From contig NZ_JAVFWN010000006.1 in NCBI RefSeq assembly GCF_030929495.1, forward strand, positions 62,001 through 126,000: a stretch of 64,000 bases of DNA, given 5' to 3'. Below, piece by piece: positions 39,879 through 47,850 of the stretch. Position 1 is the stretch's first letter; the number at the start of each line of letters is the position of its first letter. The DNA is from Nocardioides sp. LHD-245. Its GTDB lineage: Bacteria > Actinomycetota > Actinomycetes > Propionibacteriales > Nocardioidaceae. Below the pieces are notes generated by a model. The model did not search any database and was not told the DNA's origin. It was given only the letters and a program-made list of their open reading frames with translations. Both the position numbers and the translations under genes were made by a program.

Positions 39879-40358
39879 ATGTCGGCCGAGCATCCCTCGA
39901 TCACCCGGTTCCGCGACGAGCACCAGCGCCGGGGCGGGACCGGCGAGATCGTCATTCTGCCCGACTCGGTCCACACGGCCGCACTCGCCGCCGAGGCGCT
40001 CGGGTGCGAGGTGGGCGCGATCGCCAACAGTCTGCTCTTCGACGCGGACGCGCACCCGGTCCTCGTCCTCACCTCGGGCGCGCACCGCGTGGACACCGCC
40101 CACGTCCGCGCCACCATCGGTGGTCCCGAGCTGCGCCGCGCCCGGCCGGACTTCGTCCGCACGCACACCGGCCAGGTGATCGGCGGCGTCTCCCCCATCG
40201 GCCATCCCGCCCCCGTGCCGACGTACCTCGACTCGTGGCTGGGTCGCCACGACGTCGTGTGGGCCGCGGCCGGCCACCCCGCGGCGGTGTTCTCGACGAC
40301 GTACGACGAGCTGCTCGAGCTCACCGGAGCCACGCCCCTCGACGTCGCGAGGGACTGA
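39879..40358 (+). CDS. YbaK/ProX-type aminoacyl-tRNA editing-domain protein
   Basis: 159-residue stand-alone editing domain: TGEIVILPDSVHTAALAAEAL, CEVGAIANSLLFDADAHPVLVL, SGAHRVDTAHVRATIGGPEL and the GQVIGGVSPIGHPAPVPTYLD loop. It resembles the ProX-like subgroup more than the EbsC-type paralog at 2980, so it probably edits a different mischarged tRNA (inference). Two bases separate it from the next gene, so they are co-transcribed. Confidence 0.85.
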   Translation: MSAEHPSITRFRDEHQRRGGTGEIVILPDSVHTAALAAEALGCEVGAIANSLLFDADAHPVLVLTSGAHRVDTAHVRATIGGPELRRARPDFVRTHTGQVIGGVSPIGHPAPVPTYLDSWLGRHDVVWAAAGHPAAVFSTTYDELLELTGATPLDVARD

Positions 40359-40360
40359 CC

Positions 40361-41677
40361 GTGGCCCGGATCGTCGTCGTCGGCGGCGGCCTCGGCGGCA
40401 TGGCCGCGGCTGCGCGCCTGGCCAAGCTCGGCCACGAGGTGGCGTTGCTGGAGGCCTCCGCCGAGCTCGGCGGCGCGCTCGCGCCCGTCGCGCGCGACGG
40501 CCACGTCTGGGACGCCGGACCGGCGTCCACGCTGCTGCCGGCCGCGCTGCGCGACCTGTTCCGCAAGTCGGGGCGGCCGCTAGAGAAGGAGCTGGGCACC
40601 GACCTCGAGCCGCTTCCGGTGCTGCGCGAGCACAGGTTCGCCGACGGCACCTCGGTGCGCCTGCCCGGCGGCTCCCGCGCCGAGCAGATGGCGGCGTTCG
40701 ACGACCTGGGGGCCGGCCTCGGCACGAAGTGGACCGACCATGTCGACGTCTACGGACCCGTGTGGGACGTGCTGCGCCGCCACTACGTGGAGGTCCCCTG
40801 GGACCCGCGCACCAAGGGCGCCGTACCCAAGGAGCTGGACGGCCTCTTCGACATCCGCGAGACGCTCTACAAGCGGCTGCGGCACGCCTTCCGGGACGAA
40901 CGGCTGGCCCTGGTCGCCGGGCACCCGGCCGTCGCCGAGGGACACGACCTGCGCAACGTCCCGTCCTGGGTCGGCGTGACCGCCTTCCTCGAGCAGCGCT
41001 TCGGCGGCTGGCGGATCCCCGGTGGGATGGGCCGGATCGCCGGCCTGCTCGGCGCCCGCCTCGAGACCCGTGGCGTGCAGGTCCGCACCCGCACCGAGGT
41101 GACCGACCTCGTCGTGCGCGAGGGCCGCGTCGCCGCCGTACGCACCGATCAGGGCGAGGCCGAGGCCGACGTCGTGGTGGTCGCGATCGACCCGCGCCGG
41201 CTGCCCATCCTGGCCCGCCACGTCCAGCGGACCATGCCCGCGATCCCGCCCGTGGTGGCCCACGTCGGTCTCGCCGGCGACGTGCCCGACCTGCCCCACG
41301 AGCTGGTCATCCACGAGGAGCCGCTGCTCACCGTCCGGACGGGGGGCATCGCCCCCGACGGCGGCGCCGCCTGGACGATCCACGGCCGCGGGAAGATCGC
41401 CGAGGACCTCCTCGACGCCCTCGCGCGGCACAAGATCGACATCCGCGAGAACGTCGTCACCCGGGTCGACCTCTCTCCGCGCGACCAGGTCGAGCAGTGG
41501 CGCGGGTCGCCCATGGGGGTGCTGTGGCAGGGCCGGGGAACCGTCCGCCACCGGATCGGCCCGTCCACGCCCGTCGCCGGTGTGTACGCCGCCGGCGCGC
41601 ACACCGCGCCCGGGGCCGGGGTGCCGTTCGTGGCACAGTCGGCGGCGCTGGTGGCCCAGCTGGTCGGGCCCGCCTGA
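40361..41677 (+). CDS. CrtI-like FAD-dependent oxidoreductase
   Basis: 438-residue flavoprotein of the phytoene-desaturase/amine-oxidase superfamily. Dinucleotide-binding VVVGGGLGGMAAAARLAKLGH, then EASAELGGALAPV, and a C-terminal FAD-contact region TPVAGVYAAGAHTAPGAGVPF. Substrate unknown; a carotenoid role is possible, but no phytoene synthase or cyclase is in the window. GTG at 40361, 2 nt after the YbaK stop. Convergent with metF, 2 bp between stops. Confidence 0.82.
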   Translation: MARIVVVGGGLGGMAAAARLAKLGHEVALLEASAELGGALAPVARDGHVWDAGPASTLLPAALRDLFRKSGRPLEKELGTDLEPLPVLREHRFADGTSVRLPGGSRAEQMAAFDDLGAGLGTKWTDHVDVYGPVWDVLRRHYVEVPWDPRTKGAVPKELDGLFDIRETLYKRLRHAFRDERLALVAGHPAVAEGHDLRNVPSWVGVTAFLEQRFGGWRIPGGMGRIAGLLGARLETRGVQVRTRTEVTDLVVREGRVAAVRTDQGEAEADVVVVAIDPRRLPILARHVQRTMPAIPPVVAHVGLAGDVPDLPHELVIHEEPLLTVRTGGIAPDGGAAWTIHGRGKIAEDLLDALARHKIDIRENVVTRVDLSPRDQVEQWRGSPMGVLWQGRGTVRHRIGPSTPVAGVYAAGAHTAPGAGVPFVAQSAALVAQLVGPA

Positions 41678-41679
41678 GC

Positions 41680-42570
41680 TCACACCGTGATCTGCAGGGC
41701 CTCGAAGATCTCCAGCGTCGCCTTGGAACGGTTCAGCGTGTAGAAGTGCAGGCCCGGCGCGCCACCGGCGAGCAACTCGTCGCACAGCTCCGCGGCGACC
41801 TTGATGCCCTCGGCACGGACAGCGGCGGGATCGCCGTCGTAGGCGCTGATCCGGGCGACGACGTCGTCGGGGACGCTGGTCCCGATCAGCTCGCCCTGGC
41901 GGCGGATGGCGGCCAGGTTCAGGATCGGCATGATGCCCGGCAGGATCGGGATGTCGACGCCGCGGGCCCGGACCCGCTCGACCAGCGCGAAGTAGTCGGA
42001 GGCGCGGAAGAACATCTGGGTGACGGCGAACTCGGCGCCCGCGCGCGCCTTGGCGACGAGCACGTCGGCGTCGGCGTCGAGCGAGTCGGCGGACGGGTGT
42101 CCCTCCGGGAAGGCGGCGATGCCGATCCGGAAGTCCCCGCGGGAGCGGGCGAGCTCGACGAGGTCGACGGCGTAGTTGAGGCCGCCCTCGGTCGGCGTCC
42201 AGTCCGCGCGGGGCCCCTCCTGCGGGTCGCCGCGCAGCGCCATGACGTGGCTGACGCCCTCGGCGACATAGGAGTCGAGGATGCCCTCGAGCTCCTCACG
42301 GGTGTGACCCACGCAGGTCAGGTGCGCCATCGGGATCATCGAGGTCTCGCGGGCGATCCGCCCGGTGATCGCGACCGTCTTGTCGCGGGTGCTGCCGCCG
42401 GCGCCGTAGGTCACGGACACGAAGGTGGGGCGATAGGGCTCCAGCGCGCGGATCGCGTTCCACAGCTGCGTCTCACCCGCCTCGTCCTTCGGAGGGAAGA
42501 ACTCGAAGGAGAAGGATCGTCCGCCCTCGCGGAGGATCTCGCCGAGGGAGCGTCCGGCACCGGTAGTCAT
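41680..42570 (-). CDS. metF: 5,10-methylenetetrahydrofolate reductase
   Basis: Flavin TIM-barrel enzyme making 5-methyl-THF for methionine synthesis; 296 residues. FSFEFFPPKDEAGE, FVSVTYGAGGSTRDKT, HLTCVGHTREEL, ALRGDPQEGP, FAVTQMFFRASDYFALVERV and GIMPIL are the MTHFR set. ATG at 42570 lies 7 nt after a TACACT hexamer, consistent with a leaderless mRNA. Confidence 0.95.
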   Translation of the reverse strand: MTTGAGRSLGEILREGGRSFSFEFFPPKDEAGETQLWNAIRALEPYRPTFVSVTYGAGGSTRDKTVAITGRIARETSMIPMAHLTCVGHTREELEGILDSYVAEGVSHVMALRGDPQEGPRADWTPTEGGLNYAVDLVELARSRGDFRIGIAAFPEGHPSADSLDADADVLVAKARAGAEFAVTQMFFRASDYFALVERVRARGVDIPILPGIMPILNLAAIRRQGELIGTSVPDDVVARISAYDGDPAAVRAEGIKVAAELCDELLAGGAPGLHFYTLNRSKATLEIFEALQITV

Positions 42571-42633
42571 GGGCCGCAGTGTAGGTGCCCGGACGCCGCC
42601 GGGGCCGGGCATCTCGCCGAGCACCCTGGTCAC

Positions 42634-42639
42634 TAGGCT
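42634..42639 (+). promoter_or_regulatory. -10 hexamer TAGGCT of polyprenyl synthase gene (leaderless)
   Basis: TAGGCT with the GTG start 7 nt downstream at 42647. The divergent metF -10 (TACACT on the minus strand) is in the same 76-bp gap. Confidence 0.55.
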
Positions 42640-42646
42640 CACATCC

Positions 42647-43735
42647 GTGACCAGTCAGGCGTGGGACCCGACCGCTTTCCGGACCGAGGTCCAGGCCACC
42701 CTCGACACGTTCCTGGCCGATCAGGCCGCCCGGCTGGCGCCGCTCGGCGGCGATGCCGCGCGGCTGCTGTCCGAGGCGCGGGTGACCGTCGCCGGCGGCA
42801 AGAGGTTCCGGGCGGCGTTCTGCCACTGGGGGTACGCCGCGCTCGCGGGTCCGCCGACCGCCGGCGACGCCGAGGCGGTACGACGGGCCGCGGCCGCGCT
42901 GGAGCTGCTCCACGCCAGCGCGCTGGTCCACGACGACCTGATGGACGCCTCCGACACCCGCCGCGGCCGCTCGGCCACCCACCGCACCTTCGAGCGCGCG
43001 CACCGCGCCGACGGCTGGCGGGGCGACCCCGAGCAGTACGGCGCCGCGGCCGCGATCCTGCTCGGCGACCTCCTGCTGTCCTGGTCCGACGAGCTGCTGC
43101 GCCGCTGCGGACTGGGCTGGGACCGGGTCGGGCCCGCCCTCGACGTGTTCGACCTGTGCCGCTCCGAGGTGATCGCCGGCCAATTCCTGGACGTGTCGGT
43201 ACAGGCCCGCGGCCGGGCCGACGTCGCGCAGGCGATGACCGTGCTGCGCTACAAGTCCGCGAAGTACTCCATCGAGCGGCCGATCCACGTCGGCGCCGCG
43301 CTCGCCGGCGCCGACGCGGCGACCCTCGACCGGCTCAGCGCCTTCGGCCTCCCCCTCGGTGAGGCGTTCCAGCTGCGCGACGACCTGCTCGGGGTCTTCG
43401 GCGACCCCGCCGCCACCGGCAAGCCCGCGGGCGACGACCTGGTGGAGGGCAAGCGGACCGTGCTCGTCGCCCTCGCCCTCGCCAACGCCACGCCCACCGA
43501 CGCCGAGCGTCTCGACACCGCCCTCGGCACCGCCCTGTCGGAGACCGAGGTCGCCGACCTGCGCACGATCATCGACGGCTGCGGCGCCCGTGCCGAGGTG
43601 GAGACCATGATCGACGACCTCGCCCGCCAGGCGGTCGACGCGCTCCGCAGCGGGCGGGCCGAGGCGGGCTGGGACGCCGAGGCATGCGGGGTGCTCGAGC
43701 AGCTCGCCGCCGCGGCGACCCGCCGCACCCGCTGA
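42647..43735 (+). CDS. polyprenyl diphosphate synthase (trans-isoprenyl)
   Basis: Chain-elongating prenyltransferase, 362 residues. GGKRFRAAF, first Asp-rich motif ALVHDDLMDASDTRRG and second LRDDLLGVFGDPAATGKPAGDDL. The second motif has a DD-LLGVFGD form, as in actinobacterial IdsA-type GGPP synthases. Product length cannot be fixed from sequence; GGPP is likely. GTG start set by the -10 box. Confidence 0.9.
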   Translation: MTSQAWDPTAFRTEVQATLDTFLADQAARLAPLGGDAARLLSEARVTVAGGKRFRAAFCHWGYAALAGPPTAGDAEAVRRAAAALELLHASALVHDDLMDASDTRRGRSATHRTFERAHRADGWRGDPEQYGAAAAILLGDLLLSWSDELLRRCGLGWDRVGPALDVFDLCRSEVIAGQFLDVSVQARGRADVAQAMTVLRYKSAKYSIERPIHVGAALAGADAATLDRLSAFGLPLGEAFQLRDDLLGVFGDPAATGKPAGDDLVEGKRTVLVALALANATPTDAERLDTALGTALSETEVADLRTIIDGCGARAEVETMIDDLARQAVDALRSGRAEAGWDAEACGVLEQLAAAATRRTR

Positions 43736-43737
43736 GC

Positions 43738-43761
43738 GACGGTCCGCGGCCCCGGGCCGTC
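43738..43761. terminator. hairpin between convergent genes
   Basis: GACGGTCC/GGGCCGTC stem (one G-U pair) with an 8-nt loop, between the stops of the prenyltransferase and barstar genes; may serve both. Confidence 0.45.
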
Positions 43762-43762
43762 G

Positions 43763-44176
43763 TCAGGCCAGCAGCGGTACGACGTCCTCCGGGCCGGGGC
43801 CGCGCAGCAGCACCTCGATCGCCGGATCGGTGTCGCCGCGCCGCGCCAGGACGCCGGTCACGACGCCGAACCGCCGCGGCTCCGCACGGGCGAAGCCACT
43901 CCAGGCATCCCACAGCAGCACCGTCGGGCCGGGCAGGTCGCGCAGGCAGTCGTTGAGGGCGTCGAGGTTGACCCCGTAGTGAGCAGGGAACGCCAGCGCC
44001 TCGCCGATCGCCCGCAGCACGGCCGGCGTGGTGTCGAGGGAGGCGCCGTCGACGTACCCGAAGGCCCAGCCGGCGTGCTCCACCGCGTGCCGGACCTCGG
44101 CGACCTCGAGCCCCGACGACCACCGGTGCACGCCCGGGGCGTGGCGGCCGGCCAGGACCGCGGCGAGACCACTCAT
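43763..44176 (-). CDS. barstar-family RNase inhibitor
   Basis: 137-residue protein with the barstar fold in its middle: GWAFGYVDGASLDTTPAVLRAIGEALAFPAHYG, NLDALNDCLRDL (the helix that enters the barnase active site) and VLLWDAWSGFARAEP. Cytoplasmic inhibitor of the RNase encoded just upstream; the ATG overlaps the RNase stop (ATGA), giving stoichiometric production. Confidence 0.9.
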   Translation of the reverse strand: MSGLAAVLAGRHAPGVHRWSSGLEVAEVRHAVEHAGWAFGYVDGASLDTTPAVLRAIGEALAFPAHYGVNLDALNDCLRDLPGPTVLLWDAWSGFARAEPRRFGVVTGVLARRGDTDPAIEVLLRGPGPEDVVPLLA

Positions 44177-44637
44177 CGGCTCTCCCGGATGCGCTCGAAG
44201 GACTCGTAGTGGTCCGCGGTCCAGTACAGCTCACCCCCGTCGCCGGCGATGATCCGTCGCGCGCCGCGGTGGTCGAGGCCTGGGGTGTCGACGGTGTACT
44301 CCGCGTAGTAGCCACGGGCGCGGTCCGGCAGCAGGCCCTCGAAGTTGCCGAAGGTCGAGCCGTCCTTGCCGGGATGGGGGAACGGGCCACCGGCCGCGAT
44401 CAGCTGGACGGTCTCGGCAGCCTCCGGCGGCAGATCGGCGAGGTCGACGTACGGGAGGCCGTGCTCGTCGCGTGTCGGGCTCGAGGAGGCCGACGGGCTC
44501 GACGAGGCGGACGTGTCCACCGCCGGGCCGGACGGCTCGTCGGAGCCGCCGGACTGCAGCCACCACACGCCGACCAGCAGGACGACGGTGACGACCGTGG
44601 AGACGACCTGGGTCGTCCGGCGGCTCAGCCGGGCCAT
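44173..44637 (-). CDS. secreted/anchored guanyl-specific ribonuclease (barnase-type)
   Basis: 154 residues: N-terminal membrane or signal segment (VVSTVVTVVLLVGVWWLQS), a Ser/Pro linker to ~55, then the N1/T1-like RNase domain with FGNFEGLLPDRARGYYAEYT (catalytic Glu), HRGARRIIAGDGGELYWT (Arg) and ADHYESF (catalytic His). No lipobox or clear cleavage site, so it may stay anchored. Paired with the inhibitor downstream. Confidence 0.88.
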   Translation of the reverse strand: MARLSRRTTQVVSTVVTVVLLVGVWWLQSGGSDEPSGPAVDTSASSSPSASSSPTRDEHGLPYVDLADLPPEAAETVQLIAAGGPFPHPGKDGSTFGNFEGLLPDRARGYYAEYTVDTPGLDHRGARRIIAGDGGELYWTADHYESFERIRESR

Positions 44638-44647
44638 GCGCGCCCGC

Positions 44648-45019
44648 TCAGAACGCGAGCGCCTGGGCGCGGCGCTTGACCTCCGAGCCGCGGTTCTCGC
44701 GCAGCGCGTCGATCGGACGGCCGGGCAGGTCCGCGTCGAGGAAGATCCAGGCGATGCACTCGCGGTCGTCGAAGCCGCTGTCGTGCAGGAGGGTCAGCAG
44801 GCCCGGGAGGCCCTTGACCGGCTCGCCGTCGACGAGGAAGAGGGCCGGGATCCCCTGGGGGCGCCCGTCGCCGGGCTTCGCGGCGGCGAGCTGGTGGTCG
44901 CGCACCATGGTGCGCACCTTGGCCGGGGTGACGCCGATCTCGGCGGAGGCCTGGTCCCAGTCCAGCCAGTCCTCGACGAGGGCGGCGAGGTCGAGATCGG
45001 CCAGTCGCGGTTCGCTCAT
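44648..45019 (-). CDS. Rv2175c-like DNA-binding protein
   Basis: 123-residue winged-helix protein: DLAALVEDWLDWDQASAEIG, VTPAKVRTMVRDHQLAAAKP, GIPALFLVDGEPVKGLPGLL. In Mycobacterium tuberculosis Rv2175c is a DNA-binding substrate of the adjacent kinase PknL; the same divergent arrangement occurs here. ATG at 45019; GTG/ATG further upstream add only MGEDGP. Confidence 0.88.
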   Translation of the reverse strand: MSEPRLADLDLAALVEDWLDWDQASAEIGVTPAKVRTMVRDHQLAAAKPGDGRPQGIPALFLVDGEPVKGLPGLLTLLHDSGFDDRECIAWIFLDADLPGRPIDALRENRGSEVKRRAQALAF

Positions 45020-45133
45020 GGGCCCATCCTCCCCCACCGGCGTGGCTGCGGGCCGACGTGGCCCCTCCCCGTACGATGGTCCTTCCGGTCACTTCCCCGG
45101 CCGGTCCAGAAGAACATGCACAGGAGGGTCGCT

Positions 45134-47233
45134 GTGCACGAAGACCAGCGCGTCCGCGGCGCCGCCGCCGCGCGTCGAGGCGACCCCTCGGCGGGACGCA
45201 CCCCGCGGGTGGAGGACCACCAGTACGGCCGCCTGCTCGACGGGCGCTACCGGATCGGCGTCCGGATCGCCCGCGGCGGCATGGCCAGCGTCTACGAGGC
45301 GGTCGACATCCGTCTGGACCGCACGGTCGCGGTCAAGATCATGCACCCCGGCCTCGGCGACGCCACGACCCGCGACGACGAGTCGTTCGCCCGCCGGTTC
45401 GTGAGCGAGGCGAAGGCCGCGGCCCGGCTCTCCCACCCGCACGTGGTGGCCGTGTTCGACCAGGGCCGCGATGACAGCGACGGCACGGTCTACCTGGTCA
45501 TGGAGTACGTCCCGGGTCACACCCTGCGCGACACCATCGGCAAGGAGGCGCCGATGGCGCCCGAGCGGGCGCTCGCGCTCCTCGACCCGATCCTCTCCGC
45601 GCTCGGCGCCGCCCACCGGGCGGGACTGATCCACCGTGACGTCAAGCCCGAGAACGTCCTGATCGCCGCCGACCCCCACTCGGGCGCGACCCGGATCAAG
45701 GTCGCCGACTTCGGCCTGGCCAAGGCGGTCAGCGCCGACACCCAGCACACCGCCACCAACGGCGTCCTCATCGGCACCGTGTCCTATCTCGCGCCCGAGC
45801 TGGTCGTCGAGCAGCGGGCCGACGCCCGCGCCGACGTGTACGCCGCCGGCGTGATCCTGTTCGAGCTGTTGACCGGCACCAAGCCCCACACCGGCGAGAC
45901 GCCGATCGCGGTGGCCTACCGGCACGTCCACGAGGACGTGCCGCCCCCGTCCACGGTCGTGCCGGGGATCCCCGACTACGTCGACGCGCTGGTCGTGCGG
46001 GCCACCACCCGCGACGCCAGCCTGCGCCCGGCCGACGCCACCGTGCTGCTGCACCACGTGCGCCGGGTCGCCCAGGCGCTGCACGACGGGGTGCGCGAGG
46101 ACCCGGAGCTGGTCGCCGACCTGCTGCCCGCCGCCCGCGTCATCGAGCCCGAGCCCGCCGCCACCGGCGTCGGCGGCGACACCACCCCCGAGCCGGTGAG
46201 CTCGCTGTGGGAGGGTCTTCCCGATCTGGTCGCCGAGTCGCCGGCGGTCCGGACCGCCGTCCGTCCCCCGGCGCCGCCGCACGAGCAGACCACCGTCATC
46301 GCCGAGACCCCGCCGCCGCCGAGGCAGAAGCGGAGACGCGGTCGGCGGATCGCTGTCGCCCTCGTCCTCGTGGTCCTCGTGGCCGCCGTCGGCGGCACCG
46401 CCTGGTGGGTCGGCTGGGGTCGGTTCACCACGACACCCGGCGTCGTCGGGTTGGAGCAGGCCGCCGCCCAGGCGAAGCTCGAGAAGGCCGGCCTGAGCGT
46501 CACCGTCGGCGCCGAGGTCTACTCCGAGAGCATCGAGAAGGGCCTGGTCATCACCACCGACCCGCGCCCCGGCGCGCGGATCCTCCCCGAGGGCGAGGTG
46601 GCGCTCACCGTCTCGCTCGGCAAGGAGCGCTACGACGTCCCCGACCTCACCGGGAAGACCCTCGCCGAGGCGGAGGCCGCCCTCGGCGAGGTGAAGTTCG
46701 TCGCCGGCCAGCCCATCGAGCGCTGGTCGGAGACCGTCGAGGCCGGCCGCGTGATCCAGAGCCAGCCCGCCTTCGGCACCCCCGAGGCCGCCGCCCTGCC
46801 CGTCGGCACCTCCGTCACGCTGGTGGTCTCGAAGGGCCGCAAGCCGGTCAAGGTCCGCAGCTTCGTCGGCAAGGACGCCGACCGGGCGACCCAGGCGCTG
46901 GAGAAGAAGGGGCTGACGGTCGAGGTCACCGACGAGCAGTACAGCGACGACGTGGCCGAGGGTCGGATCATCAGCCAGTCCCCCGACTCCGGGACCCTGT
47001 TCAAGAACGACACGGTCCAGCTGGTCGTGTCGAAGGGGCCCGAGCTCGTCACGGTGCCGTCGGTCCGGCTCAAGTCGACCGACGACGCCGTCGCCCTGCT
47101 GGAGAGTCTCGGCCTGGTCGTGAAGATCGAGCGCGCCGACATCTACATCAACGGCAGCGTGGCCTGGAGCACCAGCCCCGGCGGCGGCAGCAAGGTCCGC
47201 AAGGGCAGCACCGTCGTCCTCGACGTCGTCTGA
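45134..47233 (+). CDS. pknL: PASTA-domain Ser/Thr protein kinase, PknL-like
   Basis: 699 residues. Kinase domain ~35-300: glycine loop IARGGMASVYEA, K68 in VAVKIMHPG, catalytic HRDVKPENV (D169), DFGLAKAV, APELVVEQRADARADVYAAG. A Pro-rich linker, one helix at ~407-430 (AVALVLVVLVAAVGGTAWW), then four PASTA repeats (~435-699) beginning PGVVGLEQ, VPDLTGKT, VRSFVGKD, VPSVRLKS. PASTA repeats sense peptidoglycan or lipid II. GTG at 45134 has GGAGGG before it. A TACGAT -10 sits at 45072-45077. Confidence 0.92.
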   Translation: MHEDQRVRGAAAARRGDPSAGRTPRVEDHQYGRLLDGRYRIGVRIARGGMASVYEAVDIRLDRTVAVKIMHPGLGDATTRDDESFARRFVSEAKAAARLSHPHVVAVFDQGRDDSDGTVYLVMEYVPGHTLRDTIGKEAPMAPERALALLDPILSALGAAHRAGLIHRDVKPENVLIAADPHSGATRIKVADFGLAKAVSADTQHTATNGVLIGTVSYLAPELVVEQRADARADVYAAGVILFELLTGTKPHTGETPIAVAYRHVHEDVPPPSTVVPGIPDYVDALVVRATTRDASLRPADATVLLHHVRRVAQALHDGVREDPELVADLLPAARVIEPEPAATGVGGDTTPEPVSSLWEGLPDLVAESPAVRTAVRPPAPPHEQTTVIAETPPPPRQKRRRGRRIAVALVLVVLVAAVGGTAWWVGWGRFTTTPGVVGLEQAAAQAKLEKAGLSVTVGAEVYSESIEKGLVITTDPRPGARILPEGEVALTVSLGKERYDVPDLTGKTLAEAEAALGEVKFVAGQPIERWSETVEAGRVIQSQPAFGTPEAAALPVGTSVTLVVSKGRKPVKVRSFVGKDADRATQALEKKGLTVEVTDEQYSDDVAEGRIISQSPDSGTLFKNDTVQLVVSKGPELVTVPSVRLKSTDDAVALLESLGLVVKIERADIYINGSVAWSTSPGGGSKVRKGSTVVLDVV

Positions 47234-47239
47234 CCGGCA

Positions 47240-47268
47240 CGGCCCGGTAGGGCTGGCCAACCGGGCCG
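47240..47268 (+). terminator. hairpin after pknL
   Basis: 9-bp stem CGGCCCGGT/ACCGGGCCG with an 11-nt loop, 7 nt after the pknL stop. Confidence 0.65.
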
Positions 47269-47316
47269 GACAGGCGCACCATGGACGCTGGGGGGAACCA
47301 ACCCGACGGAGTAGCC

Positions 47317-47799
47317 ATGGCCGGTCACATCATCCACGTGCATGCCACCATCCCCGCCCCACCGGAGCAGGTCTGGGCCGTCATCACCGACGTCGCCCAC
47401 GCCGACGACGTGCTGCGCAGCGTCAGCGAGGCCGAGCTCCTCACCGAGGGCGCGTACGACGTCGGCACGGCCTGGCGCGAACGGCGCACCCTGTTCGGAC
47501 ACCACGGCCCGGAGGAGCTCCAGGTGGTCGAGTCCGAGCCCCCGCGCCGTACGGTCGTCGAGGCGGCGGTCGGCAACGACGTCATTCGCACCGCCTACCG
47601 CCTCACCCCGTCCGGGCCCGACGCGACGGGTACCCGGCTGGCGATGACCACCACCGTGGAGATGAGCCACCGGTCCGCGCTGTCGCGGGCCATGTGGGCG
47701 ATGTTCGGCGGATTCAGCTACGACCGCACCCGCACGGTGCTCGAGCACGACCTGGAGGACATCGAGGCCGAGGCCTGTCGCCGGGCGAGCGCCACGTGA
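47317..47799 (+). CDS. SRPBCC (polyketide cyclase/dehydrase-like) protein
   Basis: 160-residue START/SRPBCC-fold protein: HIIHVHATIPAPPEQVWAVITDV, TAWRERRTLFGHHGPEELQV, RLAMTTTVEMSHRSALSRAM. Ligand unknown. ATG at 47317 with GGAG six bases upstream preferred to 47281. Stands alone between two terminator-like or promoter regions. Confidence 0.82.
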   Translation: MAGHIIHVHATIPAPPEQVWAVITDVAHADDVLRSVSEAELLTEGAYDVGTAWRERRTLFGHHGPEELQVVESEPPRRTVVEAAVGNDVIRTAYRLTPSGPDATGTRLAMTTTVEMSHRSALSRAMWAMFGGFSYDRTRTVLEHDLEDIEAEACRRASAT

Positions 47800-47850
47800 T
47801 CCTCCGGTTCTGACACCTCGCCCGGCCTGCGGGGTACGGTGAGCCCCGCG

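Noticed and set aside
40361..43735. carotenoid biosynthesis cluster
   Set aside because: Only one CrtI-like and one prenyl synthase gene, split by metF on the opposite strand; insufficient for a pathway call.
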